Shown in pieces: positions 49,335 through 58,386 of a stretch of DNA of 64,000 nt. A program made the translations under genes and the position numbers. The notes under the pieces were generated by a model that worked only from the letters and a program-made list of their open reading frames with translations, was not told the origin of the DNA and made no database searches. The first letter of the stretch is position 1. Each line of letters begins with the position of its first letter. This DNA is from Bacteroidota bacterium (GTDB taxonomy: Bacteria; Bacteroidota; Bacteroidia; Chitinophagales; BACL12), in assembly GCA_016706865.1 (NCBI GenBank), contig JADJIS010000002.1, positions 124,001 through 188,000 on the forward strand. Reading direction: 5' to 3'.

Positions 49335-50267
49335 TTATTTTCTCATTTTTTCCCAAATCTCCACCATATTCTTCCCCGCAACTAATTCTTTCATTTTTTT
49401 TCTCGCTTCATCTGCCGGGGAACCGAAATAGGTTTTTCCTTTTTCGAGTTGCATGCCTACACCGCTTTGAGCGAGGACAGTAACGTTGTCTTCGATAATA
49501 AGATCTTTGCTGATGCCAACTTGTCCCCAGAGAATTACGTTGTTACCAATGGTCGTTTTTCCTCCTATCATTACACCTCCCGCAAACAAACACATTTTTC
49601 CTACAACAACTCCGTGACCAATATGTATATGATTATCCATTTTAGTTCCTTCCCCAATTATGGTATCACCACTTACGCCGCGATCAATGGTTACACAAGC
49701 ACCAATTTCCACATCGTTGTGCAAAATAGTTCTTCCGCAACTTATCATTTTATCGAAATGTGTTTTCCTGTTCTTAAAATAAAATGCATCGGCACCTATC
49801 ACCGTATTTGCGTGAATAATTACATTATCTCCAATAATGGTATTATCATAAATAACAACATTGGGATGCAGGATACAATTTTTTCCGATTATACAATTGT
49901 TGCCGATATATACCCCGGGAAATAATAAAGTTCCTTCCCCCACAACAGCATTTTCCGCAACATTTTTTAACGAGGGATTAAATGGTGAAAAATGTTTAAC
50001 CAATTTTACATAATCTCGAAATGGATCGTCTGAAAATAATAATCCTTTTCCTTCGGGAACATCAACTTCTTTATTTATAATGATAAATGTAGCGGCACTC
50101 TTTAATGCCTTGTCGTAATATTTTGCAAAGTCAACAAAGGTCAGATCCCCATTAACAACTTTATGTATTTCATTAATTCCGGTAATTATATCAGAGCCGT
50201 TTCCCGCAAAGCGGCAGTTGAGAAAAGCGGCACAATCCTGCAGGGAAATAGGGTCTTTTAATTGCAT
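49335..50267 (-). CDS. LpxD-like UDP-3-O-acylglucosamine N-acyltransferase
   Basis: This 310-residue protein has an N-terminal domain with DLTFVDFAKYYDKALKSAATFI (similar to the LpxD uridine-binding domain). A left-handed beta-helix of hexapeptide repeats follows from about residue 100: GVYIGNNCIIGKNCILHP, NVIIHANTVIGADAFYF, NDVEIGACVTIDRGVSGDTI and MDNHIHIGHGVVVGKMCLF. The last helices match LpxD. LpxD adds the second acyl chain in lipid A synthesis. At 310 residues it is shorter than typical LpxD (about 340), and the phylum often carries two LpxD-like genes, so this may be the divergent paralogue. The catalytic histidine region (His in HIHIGHG) is present. Confidence 0.8.
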   Translation of the reverse strand: MQLKDPISLQDCAAFLNCRFAGNGSDIITGINEIHKVVNGDLTFVDFAKYYDKALKSAATFIIINKEVDVPEGKGLLFSDDPFRDYVKLVKHFSPFNPSLKNVAENAVVGEGTLLFPGVYIGNNCIIGKNCILHPNVVIYDNTIIGDNVIIHANTVIGADAFYFKNRKTHFDKMISCGRTILHNDVEIGACVTIDRGVSGDTIIGEGTKMDNHIHIGHGVVVGKMCLFAGGVMIGGKTTIGNNVILWGQVGISKDLIIEDNVTVLAQSGVGMQLEKGKTYFGSPADEARKKMKELVAGKNMVEIWEKMRK

Positions 50268-50412
50268 AACGCAAAGGTAAGTATGTTCATTTTAATTTAT
50301 ATTTACTCATGTTGGGTAAAATTTTCTATAATCTGATCTGCATAGTTGAGCTTTAACCCCTTAAAATGCGGGGAGGTATAACTTTTGAGTCGTAACAGGT
50401 AAAAGTAAGATT

Positions 50413-51066
50413 ATGAAAAGTATATACCTAATTTTCTGTTGCCTGTTATTTACCGGCATTACGAATGCTCAGACCAATGTCTCTAAATTGAACGAAACAG
50501 ATGCTGTGTGCACTGCTGTGGAAGAGTTTTCTGCAATAAACCAAACAAATAACAGCGCCGACATTGTTTGGACGGCAAGTCCCACTGCAATTTCCTATGA
50601 AATCAGTTATCGTTTGCTAACAGATACTATAATTTATGCTGTAAGTGTTGCAGATGAGACTCTTGCAAGCTTGTATTCACTGGATTCCTGTTCAGGATAT
50701 GAATTTTACATCACTGCGGTTTGTGCCGATTTTTCGGAAATTGAATCTTTGCACGACACCTTTTATACACGTTGTGATACAATGAATATCGGTATCAATT
50801 CTCAAGATTTTGAATCGCAATTATTGTTTTACCCCAATCCTACAACAGGTGTAGTAAGCGTAAATTTAACAGAACCTGTTTATGGCGATCTAATTTTAAA
50901 GATCTACAATAATGCAGGAATAATTCAAGAAGAAAAAAAATATGTGCTAAACGGGGAAAGCCGATTGGTAAATATGAATGATCTTAATTTACAATCGGGA
51001 ATAAATTATTTCACTTTATTGTATAACGGCAAAGTTAAAACAGCGCAAATAGTGGTATACAGATAG
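50413..51066 (+). CDS. Small secreted protein with Fn3-like domain and T9SS tail
   Basis: This 217-residue protein has a signal peptide ending TNAQ (about 1-20). A domain of about 85 residues with fibronectin type III pattern follows (SADIVWTASPTAISYEISYRLL ... GYEFYITAVCADFSE). The T9SS type A CTD is LLFYPNPTTGVVSVNLTEP ... LKIYNNAGIIQEEKKY ... GINYFTLLYNGKVKTAQIVVYR. The Fn3-like domain has a Cys pair. With no catalytic domain it is probably an adhesive or binding surface protein. It has 37 bp to the gcvT start. Confidence 0.85.
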   Translation: MKSIYLIFCCLLFTGITNAQTNVSKLNETDAVCTAVEEFSAINQTNNSADIVWTASPTAISYEISYRLLTDTIIYAVSVADETLASLYSLDSCSGYEFYITAVCADFSEIESLHDTFYTRCDTMNIGINSQDFESQLLFYPNPTTGVVSVNLTEPVYGDLILKIYNNAGIIQEEKKYVLNGESRLVNMNDLNLQSGINYFTLLYNGKVKTAQIVVYR

Positions 51067-51089
51067 GCAAAGGTTATATTATTAATCCT

Positions 51090-51097
51090 TAAATTTG
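51090..51097 (+). promoter_or_regulatory. gcvT promoter -7 box
   Basis: TAAATTTG matches TAnnTTTG exactly and ends 6 bases before the gcvT ATG, giving an almost leaderless transcript. No glycine riboswitch is visible in the short upstream region. Confidence 0.5.
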
Positions 51098-51103
51098 CGC
51101 CCG

Positions 51104-52198
51104 ATGAAACAAACTGCTCTTACTCAACTGCATAAGGATCTCGGGGCCAAAATGGCGGAGTTTGCGGGTTATGAAATGCCTATTGTTTATACAAGCCAGG
51201 TGGAAGAACACAACAGGGTGCGCAACTCAGTTGGTGTATTTGATGTGAGCCATATGGGTGAATTTGTGCTGAAAGGCGCAGGAGCAGCGGCTTTGATTCA
51301 AAAAGTAACTTCTAATGATGTTTATGCTTTGAGTCCGGGAAAGGCTCAATATAGCTGTCTTCCAAACGAAAACGGCGGAATTGTGGACGATCTTTTAGTG
51401 TATCATCTGGAGGATGGCAATTACATGCTTGTGGTAAATGCGGGAAATATTGACAAAGACTGGAACCACATTGTGAAATACAACACTGACGGTGTTGATA
51501 TGGTGAATATCTCTGATGATACCAGTTTATTGGCAGTTCAGGGTCCAAAAGCATTGGAAACACTGCAAAAACTTACCGATGTGAACCTTTCGGAAATTGC
51601 TTATTACACTTTCACAAAACACAAATTTGCCGGAATTGGCAATGTAATTATATCTGCAACGGGTTATACCGGTGCTGGAGGATTTGAGATCTATTTTCCA
51701 AAAGAACACTCTCTGGAAATATGGAATAAAATATTTGAAGCGGGAAAAGAATTTGATATTCAACCTATCGGTCTCGCAGCAAGAGATACTTTGCGACTGG
51801 AAATGGGTTTTTGTCTGTATGGAAACGATATTGATGATACCACATCGCCACTGGAAGCAGGATTAGGTTGGATAACCAAAATGAAGGCAACAAACAACGA
51901 TTTTGTAGGAAAAGATAAGATCGCTGCCGGAAAAGAAGCAGGTTTAACGCGTAAGCTTGTTGGATTTGAAATGGTGGACAGAGGAATTCCCCGTCATGAT
52001 TATCCGATTGTTGATGAAAATAACAATGTGATCGGAAAGGTAACTTCAGGCACTCAGAGCCCGAGTTTAAATAAAGCAATTGGCTTAGGATATGTAACTT
52101 TAGAAAAATCTACCCCGGATTCCGAAATTTTTATAGATATTCGCCAAAAACCTGTGAAAGCCAAGGTGGTAAAGATTCCATTTTTGACTAATAATTGA
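51104..52198 (+). CDS. gcvT: Aminomethyltransferase (glycine cleavage system T protein)
   Basis: ATG at 51104 was preferred to a TTG three codons upstream. The protein begins MKQTALTQLHKDLGAKMAEF, carries GVFDVSHMGEFVLKG, AQYSCLPNENGGIVDDLLVY and LQGPKA-like text (AVQGPKALETLQ). It ends with the barrel domain containing VTSGTQSPSLNKAIGLGYV. GcvT transfers the methylene group from the aminomethyl-lipoyl H protein to tetrahydrofolate, releasing ammonia. The length (364 residues) is normal. gcvH and gcvP are not in the window, so the system is unlinked here. The gene is followed 35 bp later by a ComB-like gene. Confidence 0.97.
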   Translation: MKQTALTQLHKDLGAKMAEFAGYEMPIVYTSQVEEHNRVRNSVGVFDVSHMGEFVLKGAGAAALIQKVTSNDVYALSPGKAQYSCLPNENGGIVDDLLVYHLEDGNYMLVVNAGNIDKDWNHIVKYNTDGVDMVNISDDTSLLAVQGPKALETLQKLTDVNLSEIAYYTFTKHKFAGIGNVIISATGYTGAGGFEIYFPKEHSLEIWNKIFEAGKEFDIQPIGLAARDTLRLEMGFCLYGNDIDDTTSPLEAGLGWITKMKATNNDFVGKDKIAAGKEAGLTRKLVGFEMVDRGIPRHDYPIVDENNNVIGKVTSGTQSPSLNKAIGLGYVTLEKSTPDSEIFIDIRQKPVKAKVVKIPFLTNN

Positions 52199-52233
52199 TC
52201 GGCAAACTCGTGAAAACGATATTTGCTTAAAAT

Positions 52234-52962
52234 ATGGCAAACACACAAAACGACACAAGGCCCATAGTTGAAGTATGTCTTACTCCGGCTTTATGGTATC
52301 AACACGACCCTACAGATAAGAATGTGGTGGTGATCGATATTATTCGCGCAACTTCTACCATTGCTTCTGCTATACATCACGGCGTTAAAAAAATGATCCC
52401 GGTGCAAACCGTGGAGGAGGCAAATACCTATTTACAAAAAGGTTATTTGGTTGCAGGTGAAAGAGATGGAGTTAAAATTCCGCATTTTCATTTCGGAAAT
52501 TCTCCTTTTGAATTTATGGGGGATGAGGTGAAGGGAAAAGAAATTATTCATACCACCACCAACGGAACCCGATGTGTGTTGATGAGTAAAGGTGCTAAAA
52601 ATATTGTTGCAGGAAGTTTTGTAAATCAGGAAGCAATATTTGATTGGATAAGAAAAGAAAAACGCAATACCATTTTATTTTGTGCCGGATGGAAAGATCA
52701 TTATGTAATGGATGATGCTCTTTTTGCAGGTGCAGTTGTTCGCGAACTTGCAGAAGAATACCGCATTATCGACGACTCCACCCTAAGCACTAAATTATTA
52801 TACCGCTACGTGCGCGAAAATATGTTGCGCACCATAAAACAGGCCACACACTTTAAACGATTAGCTCGCCTCGGCATAGAAAACGATATTAAATTCTGCA
52901 TGAGTAATCCGGAATACGATGTGGTTCCGATATTTGATGGGGAAGGGTTTGTGAGGTTGTGA
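52234..52962 (+). CDS. 2-phosphosulfolactate phosphatase family protein (ComB-like)
   Basis: This 242-residue protein has the ComB fold signature: VVVIDIIRATSTIASAIHHG, then LVAGERDGVKIPHFHFGNSP, HTTTNGTRCVL and FCAGWKDHYVMDDALFAGAV. ComB of methanogens dephosphorylates 2-phosphosulfolactate in coenzyme M synthesis. Bacterial homologues occur widely and their substrate is not clear; a coenzyme M role is not implied in Bacteroidota. It is cytoplasmic. It begins 35 bp after gcvT in the same orientation, and probably shares its transcript. Confidence 0.9.
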   Translation: MANTQNDTRPIVEVCLTPALWYQHDPTDKNVVVIDIIRATSTIASAIHHGVKKMIPVQTVEEANTYLQKGYLVAGERDGVKIPHFHFGNSPFEFMGDEVKGKEIIHTTTNGTRCVLMSKGAKNIVAGSFVNQEAIFDWIRKEKRNTILFCAGWKDHYVMDDALFAGAVVRELAEEYRIIDDSTLSTKLLYRYVRENMLRTIKQATHFKRLARLGIENDIKFCMSNPEYDVVPIFDGEGFVRL

Positions 52963-53063
52963 GGTATTTAACTATCGAAACAATTTAATCTTGTATCAAG
53001 TTTGACTTGTTACAATCCGGGAATATTATAAATAATTACTATCTTTAGTATAACACTCCATTC

Positions 53064-54506
53064 ATGAAACAACTTTTATTACTTCTTTTATTATTCCCAC
53101 TCTTTGCTAATGCACAAGATTGGGCATTATTTCCGTATGGGCAAAGGTCATTTTATTATTCCGGCGATTCAACATATCTTTTGGAATTAAAGCAGGATTC
53201 AACGGTACTAATTGGAGAAACACAACATCTTTATTTTAATCAAAAGGCGCCTGATTCTGATCTCCAAAATTGTTTCGATGCATTCGAGGATATTGATTTC
53301 GAAACTCTTGAATTGCAGTGGTCGAGTGATTCAATCTTATTTTACGATTACTATTACAGTGAAACACCATTTTATATTTTATTAAATAAACCGGTTGGCA
53401 CATCCTGGGTAATTTCTAATTCTTATGCAGGGTCGGCTTGGGAGGAGGTAATAATTACGTATGACTCCTCAAATACAGAAAATGTTTTTACAAATATTGA
53501 CAGTGTGAAATATTTTTCTTTTTCGGTGGATGGTGGAGCTGCGGGCGAATTTTCTATAGATAAAGTTATTTTCAAATTGAGTAAGTCTTTCGGCCTGCTG
53601 GAGTATATCCCTTTTTCAAGATTTTTAAGTCCAACGGATTGTGAAACTTGTTATAAAACACATAAATTGGTTGGATATATTTTACCGACCGACACAGCAG
53701 GTATTATTATTCCCAAATGGTCTGATTATTTTAACTATCAACCGGGAGATGTATTAAAATGGTATTGGACAAGCGATTATTCTGGAACTGAAGGTTATTG
53801 GATGGATACAATTATTTCAATGGAAAAAAATACAGATTCTATTGTAGTTACTTTTACCCGAGCGGGAGTTTTAAATAAATATATTTATTACAGGGAGGCA
53901 TTAGAATATTGTTTGCAAGCACCTAATAATTCCATAATTTATGCACCCCGTTCACCCCATGAAAGTTCATTTATTGATTCGTATGTTTTTATTGTTGGTG
54001 AAATTGACTACATATCAATTGTGCAAAACTATAGCCCTTTTTTATATTCACAGCAGCGAACCCTAAGCTCAAAATATTTGCAGGACACCTTATCTTGTTT
54101 TATTGATGGCCCTATAGACGGAGCAGAAGGATTTACGTTTGATACATATAGAGGATTGACAGGTGAATTTGATGACTCCTATTTTGGCCTAGAAAGCACT
54201 TATTTGATTGGTTCAATTATTGGCGGAATTGTTTGGGGAGATGTTTCACCGGTCAATATTATAGATGCCTTACCTCAAAATAAATTATTAAATTTTTATC
54301 CCAATCCGGCATCAAAAGAAATTTCAATTAATGCAGCATTGGAAGGGAATTATAATTATCATATCTATTCCATAAACGGTCAAACATTAGGCTCAGGAAA
54401 ACTTAAGGATAATTCTATAAACATAGAAGCATTAAATTCCGGAGTATTTATTCTGGAATTGGAAAATGAAAAAGAAATTTTAATGGGTAGATTTATTAAA
54501 TTGTAA
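53064..54506 (+). CDS. Secreted T9SS cargo protein, unknown body
   Basis: This 480-residue protein has a signal peptide ending FANAQ (about 1-18). A beta-rich body of about 380 residues contains several aromatic and Asp-rich stretches (FYILLNKPVGTSWVISNSY; WYWTSDYSGTEGYWMDTI) and a Cys pair in PTDCETCYKTH. The type A T9SS CTD ends LLNFYPNPASKEISINAAL ... YHIYSINGQTLGSGKLK ... SGVFILELENEKEILMGRFIKL. No enzymatic motif was recognised. It lies alone, 101 bp after ComB. Confidence 0.8.
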   Translation: MKQLLLLLLLFPLFANAQDWALFPYGQRSFYYSGDSTYLLELKQDSTVLIGETQHLYFNQKAPDSDLQNCFDAFEDIDFETLELQWSSDSILFYDYYYSETPFYILLNKPVGTSWVISNSYAGSAWEEVIITYDSSNTENVFTNIDSVKYFSFSVDGGAAGEFSIDKVIFKLSKSFGLLEYIPFSRFLSPTDCETCYKTHKLVGYILPTDTAGIIIPKWSDYFNYQPGDVLKWYWTSDYSGTEGYWMDTIISMEKNTDSIVVTFTRAGVLNKYIYYREALEYCLQAPNNSIIYAPRSPHESSFIDSYVFIVGEIDYISIVQNYSPFLYSQQRTLSSKYLQDTLSCFIDGPIDGAEGFTFDTYRGLTGEFDDSYFGLESTYLIGSIIGGIVWGDVSPVNIIDALPQNKLLNFYPNPASKEISINAALEGNYNYHIYSINGQTLGSGKLKDNSINIEALNSGVFILELENEKEILMGRFIKL

Positions 54507-54803
54507 GATTGGATATATTTTATTAGTCTGGTAATTTGTCCGCCGCGGCGGATTGTTTCCTACCAGGAGGTTAAACCACTCATTGTTTCATTAATGCCGG
54601 CTGTTCCATTTGCTAATAGACCGAAGGTCTGACTGCTAATTTGCTAATTAAATGATATATGCTCCGGTGTTGCATTTATCATTTTGGAAGTCCAATTCCT
54701 TCCAACCTAATCGCAGTCCGGCTGTTCCCGTCGAAAGCCGGGCAGGCATCGGTATCCGTCAAAAGCCGGACAGGCATTGGTACATCTAAACATCGGTACA
54801 TCC
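54507..54803. repeat. Intergenic region of repeat words
   Basis: The 297 bases contain no gene. An inverted near-copy of 26336-26385 occupies 54599-54650 (GGCTGTTCCATTTGCTAATA ... TTTGCTAATTA). The AATGCCGGCTGTTCC word is at 54592, CCGCCGCGGCGGATTG at about 54540, and AAAGCCGGACAGGCAT(C/T)GGTA is present twice (about 54735 and 54760). GTACATC(t)AAACATCGGTACAT words close the gap. Confidence 0.6.
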
Positions 54804-56144
54804 CTAATAATTGAACGTCTTCAACGCTTTCGATTTTAAAGCAGTAAATCCAACCACCAATAAAGTTACACTTCCACCAAAAATAACACTTGGTACCAAT
54901 CCCATAATTCGCGCGGCAACTCCGCTTTCAAAGGCACCTAATTCGTTGCTGCTTCCAATGAACATAGTGTTAACCGCACTCACTCTTCCGCGCATGGAAT
55001 CGGGCGTGAGCAATTGAATAATATTTCCTCTTATGATCACGCTTATACTATCAAAAGCTCCGTTGAGAAATAATAAAAAGAGGGATAAATAAAAACTGGT
55101 GGAAATTCCGAATAAAATAATGGTAATTCCAAAACCACCTACGGCGTATAATAAAGTTATTCCTACTTTTCCGGGCATTTTATTTAATGTAATATATGTC
55201 ATCGTTACCACAGCACCCAGGGATGGCATGGCGCGCAAAATTCCCAAGCCTTGTGGCCCACAATGTAAAATGGTATCGGCAAATACGGGTAACATGGCAA
55301 CAGCTCCACCAAATAAAACAGAGAACATATCTAAACTGAGTGCACTCAGAATAATTTTATTTTTAAAAACAAATTGTAGCCCTTCTTTTAATCTTCCATA
55401 AATTGGTTCTGTATTATTTTTTTGAACTATAGGTTTTGATTTTATAAAACTCATCATCACTGTTCCGAGAATAATGCAAACTAAAATTGTGCACATGGAA
55501 AATGTCATTCCAAATCCCGCATAAATAAAACCACCTAATGCGGGACCAATAATTGCACTCATTTGCCATACGGTAGAACTCATCGTAGATGCTTTGATAA
55601 GCATTACATCTTTTATTTTTTTTGATTCTCCATCTCTTAATTCCTCTTCATCAATATTGTCGAGAATTCTCGGATCAACAATGTTTTTTTGAGCATCTTC
55701 ATATCCTTTGTTTCCGGTACCTGTATTTACGATCTGAGAAATAAATGCAGTTGCAGTCGGACCATAAAAACCTCGGGCAAGTCCCGTTGTAAAAATGCAG
55801 AGATACATCAGATTTACCGTTATGGTATCGCTGTTGAGTTCGCGCATGTATTGAGAGGTAAAAATCGTCAATCCGAGAGAGGATAGAAACATTCCGATCA
55901 TTGCGGCGATCAAAATATTGCGTTTGTTGCCAATGTCCGCTAAATGACCTGCATAAAGCGCTATACTGATAGCCGGAATTGCTTCTGCCAGACCAATTAA
56001 CCCTAACGAAAGGGGATCTTTTGTAATGGAATAGATCTCCCACCCAGCAACTATATACTGAATCAAAAAGCCAAAAGTGATGAAGACCCGCATACTCAGA
56101 AAGTAGCGGAATTCTTTATTTTGGAGTGGAGATGCCGTGGTCAA
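54804..56144 (-). CDS. MFS transporter (MDR-type)
   Basis: This 446-residue membrane protein has twelve hydrophobic helices. The A-motif-like YAGHLADIGNKRNIL lies in the loop after helix 2. The C-terminal half has RGNIIQLLTPDSMRGRVSAVN, the second repeat signature of the enterobactin exporter/EntS-like group (MFS_3). A central hydrophilic loop (about residues 155-180, EDAQKNIVDPRILDNIDEEEL) is longer than usual. Such transporters often export siderophores or drugs, but no neighbour supports a substrate here. It stands alone between repeat regions. Confidence 0.9.
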   Translation of the reverse strand: MTTASPLQNKEFRYFLSMRVFITFGFLIQYIVAGWEIYSITKDPLSLGLIGLAEAIPAISIALYAGHLADIGNKRNILIAAMIGMFLSSLGLTIFTSQYMRELNSDTITVNLMYLCIFTTGLARGFYGPTATAFISQIVNTGTGNKGYEDAQKNIVDPRILDNIDEEELRDGESKKIKDVMLIKASTMSSTVWQMSAIIGPALGGFIYAGFGMTFSMCTILVCIILGTVMMSFIKSKPIVQKNNTEPIYGRLKEGLQFVFKNKIILSALSLDMFSVLFGGAVAMLPVFADTILHCGPQGLGILRAMPSLGAVVTMTYITLNKMPGKVGITLLYAVGGFGITIILFGISTSFYLSLFLLFLNGAFDSISVIIRGNIIQLLTPDSMRGRVSAVNTMFIGSSNELGAFESGVAARIMGLVPSVIFGGSVTLLVVGFTALKSKALKTFNY

Positions 56145-56307
56145 ATATATTTAAGCCTTATATGAATATGCAAGTGTAAAGGTATATGCCAAAACATGTA
56201 TTAGAAAATAATTTATTTGATAATAATGGGTGGCAAACCCATATTAAAAGATGAGCTTATTGAAGGTTCTTTAGTAATTTTGTCTCTTGACCACAAAACC
56301 CACTGCC

Positions 56308-56760
56308 ATGGACCCGAAAAAACTTCAATCGGTGCAAAATCTTGCGGTAACCACGCTCATAATTTTATTAATTTTTTCCGGAGGTTTTTTATGGGGCGAA
56401 TTTAAGAAGGTGAGTAAACTGGATCTTGATGATAGCACTTTAAATGCCGTTTTGATTGATGGAGGACCGATTTATACAACAGGAAATACAGAGGTCGGCA
56501 AAAAACTATTTCAATCTAAATGTCAGCGTTGTCATCTTTTGGATAGAAAAATGACAGGTCCGGCCTTAATGAACATAAAAACAAGATGGAGCGATTCCAC
56601 TCATTTATATGCCTGGATAAAAAACTCGCAATCATTTTTAACAACAGGTGATAAATATGCAAATGATCTTTTCAGAGAATACAATAGTATCATGCCTGCA
56701 TTTCCTGAATTAACGGAAGAGGAGATAAGGGAGATATTATATTATGTGGATCCGGAGTGA
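56308..56760 (+). CDS. Membrane-anchored c-type cytochrome
   Basis: The ATG at 56308 is the first methionine of a frame whose TTG start lies 7 codons upstream; ATG is preferred. The 150-residue protein has an uncleaved N-terminal helix (about residues 12-32), then a class I cytochrome c domain with the haem motif CQRCH (about residues 71-75) and a probable axial methionine in SIMPAFPELTEEEIREILYYV. The domain contains KMTGPALMNIKTRW, as in the monohaem cytochromes of respiratory or oxidase-linked chains. The protein is anchored in the inner membrane with its haem domain in the periplasm. The partner is unknown. Confidence 0.88.
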   Translation: MDPKKLQSVQNLAVTTLIILLIFSGGFLWGEFKKVSKLDLDDSTLNAVLIDGGPIYTTGNTEVGKKLFQSKCQRCHLLDRKMTGPALMNIKTRWSDSTHLYAWIKNSQSFLTTGDKYANDLFREYNSIMPAFPELTEEEIREILYYVDPE

Positions 56761-56811
56761 ATTTTTTCTCGCAAGATTGGAATGTAGAATTGATTAACAT
56801 TTATTCATTTA

Positions 56812-57018
56812 TTTATTGGCTGTTTATTCGCGGTTACTTTGCGTTCTTTGCGCCTTCGCGGCTATTTTTTTTCACGGAAATATATCGTTTTGATATACTT
56901 CATGTCAAACATCAAAAATTAATAAATATTGTTTTTTTAGGCCACTAAGACGCTAAGAACGCGAAGGTACGCGAATGCAGAATAGGTTAAAACAAATTTA
57001 TATTGGCTATTTCTTTGC
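56812..57018. repeat. ~207-bp direct repeat, copy 1
   Basis: Copy 1 contains TTCGCGGTTACTTTGCGTTC, an AT-rich middle with GATATACTTCATGTCAAACA, and GACGCTAAGAACGCGAAGGT. Its two ends are partly complementary, so the unit can fold into a long hairpin. Copy 2 lies 293 bp further (57105-57311) and is about 95% identical by eye. Confidence 0.85.
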
Positions 57019-57104
57019 CTTTGCAGCTTTGCGCGATATTTTTTTATTTTTTCACGCAAAGCCACAAAGCTGGTTGGGTTAAAAAATGGATCAAAATAAA
57101 TATA

Positions 57105-57311
57105 TTTATTGGCTGTTTATTCGCGGTTACCTTGCGTTCTTTGCGCCTTCGCGGCTATTTTTTTTCACGGAAATATATCGTTTTGATATACTTCATGTCA
57201 AACATCGAGAATTAATAATTATTGTTTTTTTAGGCCACCAAGGCGCGAAGAACGCGAAGGTACGCGAATGCAGAATAGGTTAAAGCAAATTTATATTGGC
57301 TGTTTCTTTGT
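57105..57311. repeat. ~207-bp direct repeat, copy 2
   Basis: This is the second copy of the unit at 56812-57018, with few substitutions (for example GGTTACC for GGTTACT). The sequence between the copies (57019-57104) carries another GCGC-AAAGCC(a)CAAAG word. A shortened relative (GCCACGAAGACACTAAGGAC) is at 58320-58350. No gene is visible in 56761-57352. Confidence 0.85.
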
Positions 57312-57352
57312 CTTTGGGTGCTCTATTATTTTATTTTTTTCATATGTGTTCA

Positions 57353-57679
57353 TCACTTTAACTTTTCATTATTTAAATGTCTATCACCATCCCGATTAGT
57401 TTTCTTCTCTAAATTTTTTTCAAGTGCTTCAGTAAGGTTAACTCCTGTTTGATTTGCTATACAAATTAAAACAAATAAAACATCCGCCAATTCATCGCCG
57501 AGATCTTTATCGGTATCTGAATTTTTAAAGGATTGTTCGCCGTATTTACGGGCAATTATTCTGGCAACCTCCCCAACTTCTTCGGTGAGCATGGCCATGT
57601 TCGTAAGCTCATTAAAATATCTAACACCGGTGGTTGTTATCCATTTATCTACGGTTTGTTGGGCTTGCTCGATGGTCAT
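57353..57679 (-). CDS. MazG-like nucleotide pyrophosphohydrolase
   Basis: This 108-residue protein contains the MazG-type EExxE...ExxD arrangement: AMLTEEVGEVARIIARKYGE and DLGDELADVLFVLICIANQT. These helices bind magnesium and cleave nucleoside triphosphates to monophosphates, often to sanitise damaged nucleotides. The single-domain form and length suit the MazG-like/NTP-PPase-like group of Bacteroidota. It is followed 6 bp later by a membrane protein gene on the same strand with dtd beyond, so all may be cotranscribed. Confidence 0.9.
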   Translation of the reverse strand: MTIEQAQQTVDKWITTTGVRYFNELTNMAMLTEEVGEVARIIARKYGEQSFKNSDTDKDLGDELADVLFVLICIANQTGVNLTEALEKNLEKKTNRDGDRHLNNEKLK

Positions 57680-57684
57680 GATAT

Positions 57685-58311
57685 TTATTTTATTAGTTCC
57701 GGTTTTGTTTTAATGGTATCTTTTGCACGGAGACTTGCATCGTAATTTTTAAAATCGTTTACGATAAGTGTATCATCAGGATGTTCGTATGCATTAACTA
57801 CTTTTTCTGTGTAAACCTTATCGTGTTTATGGGTTCCGAATAAACTGTAAATTCCATAATTACCGGCCACCAATAATGCAACGGCAATAAAAATGGATAA
57901 TAGTGAACGGAAAAAAAGCGGTTGAATTAATTGCTGAAATGTTTCTTTATCCTCGGGTTTTAATTTTTTGTAATATAAATATATAAACATCATCAAACCA
58001 ATTCCTGATGAAATACTAACCGTTAATAATTCTTTATCCATTTGAATTAATAGGGTGCGACACATTACTGCAATAACCGTAATGGAGACAGACCATAATC
58101 CGAATAAATACATTAATCGCATAATACGGCCCACTCTTAATTTATCTAAAAAAACAAGAATTCCTGATGCCAGATAATAAAAGGAAAGGGATGCAAAAAA
58201 TATCATACTTATTCTTTCTCCGTAATTGCGCATGTTGGGTTTGAGGAAAAGAAATAATATCGTTAGAACGATGAGGATGTATTCGAAATATTTTGAAAAG
58301 AACTTCTTCAT
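57685..58311 (-). CDS. Integral membrane protein, unknown function
   Basis: The ATG at 58311 was chosen; another Met five codons upstream (58326) is possible. The 208-residue protein has five or six hydrophobic helices (FEYILIVLTILFLFLK, IFFASLSFYYLASGILVFL, LFGLWSVSITVIAVMCRTLL, ISSGIGLMMFIYLYY and SLLSIFIAVALLVAGNYGIYSLF), then a hydrophilic C-terminal tail of about 45 residues. I do not recognise a family. It lies between mazG-like and dtd on the same strand; function is unknown. Confidence 0.6.
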   Translation of the reverse strand: MKKFFSKYFEYILIVLTILFLFLKPNMRNYGERISMIFFASLSFYYLASGILVFLDKLRVGRIMRLMYLFGLWSVSITVIAVMCRTLLIQMDKELLTVSISSGIGLMMFIYLYYKKLKPEDKETFQQLIQPLFFRSLLSIFIAVALLVAGNYGIYSLFGTHKHDKVYTEKVVNAYEHPDDTLIVNDFKNYDASLRAKDTIKTKPELIK

Positions 58312-58386
58312 ATGGGGTTTTGCCACGAAGACACTAAGGACACGAAGGGGTCACGAAGGTCGGAATGGTGGGTTTATTATTTTTAT

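Noticed and set aside
56757..57283. Three short open frames in the direct repeats
   Set aside because: They are identical in the two repeat copies, hydrophobic and without a start signal.
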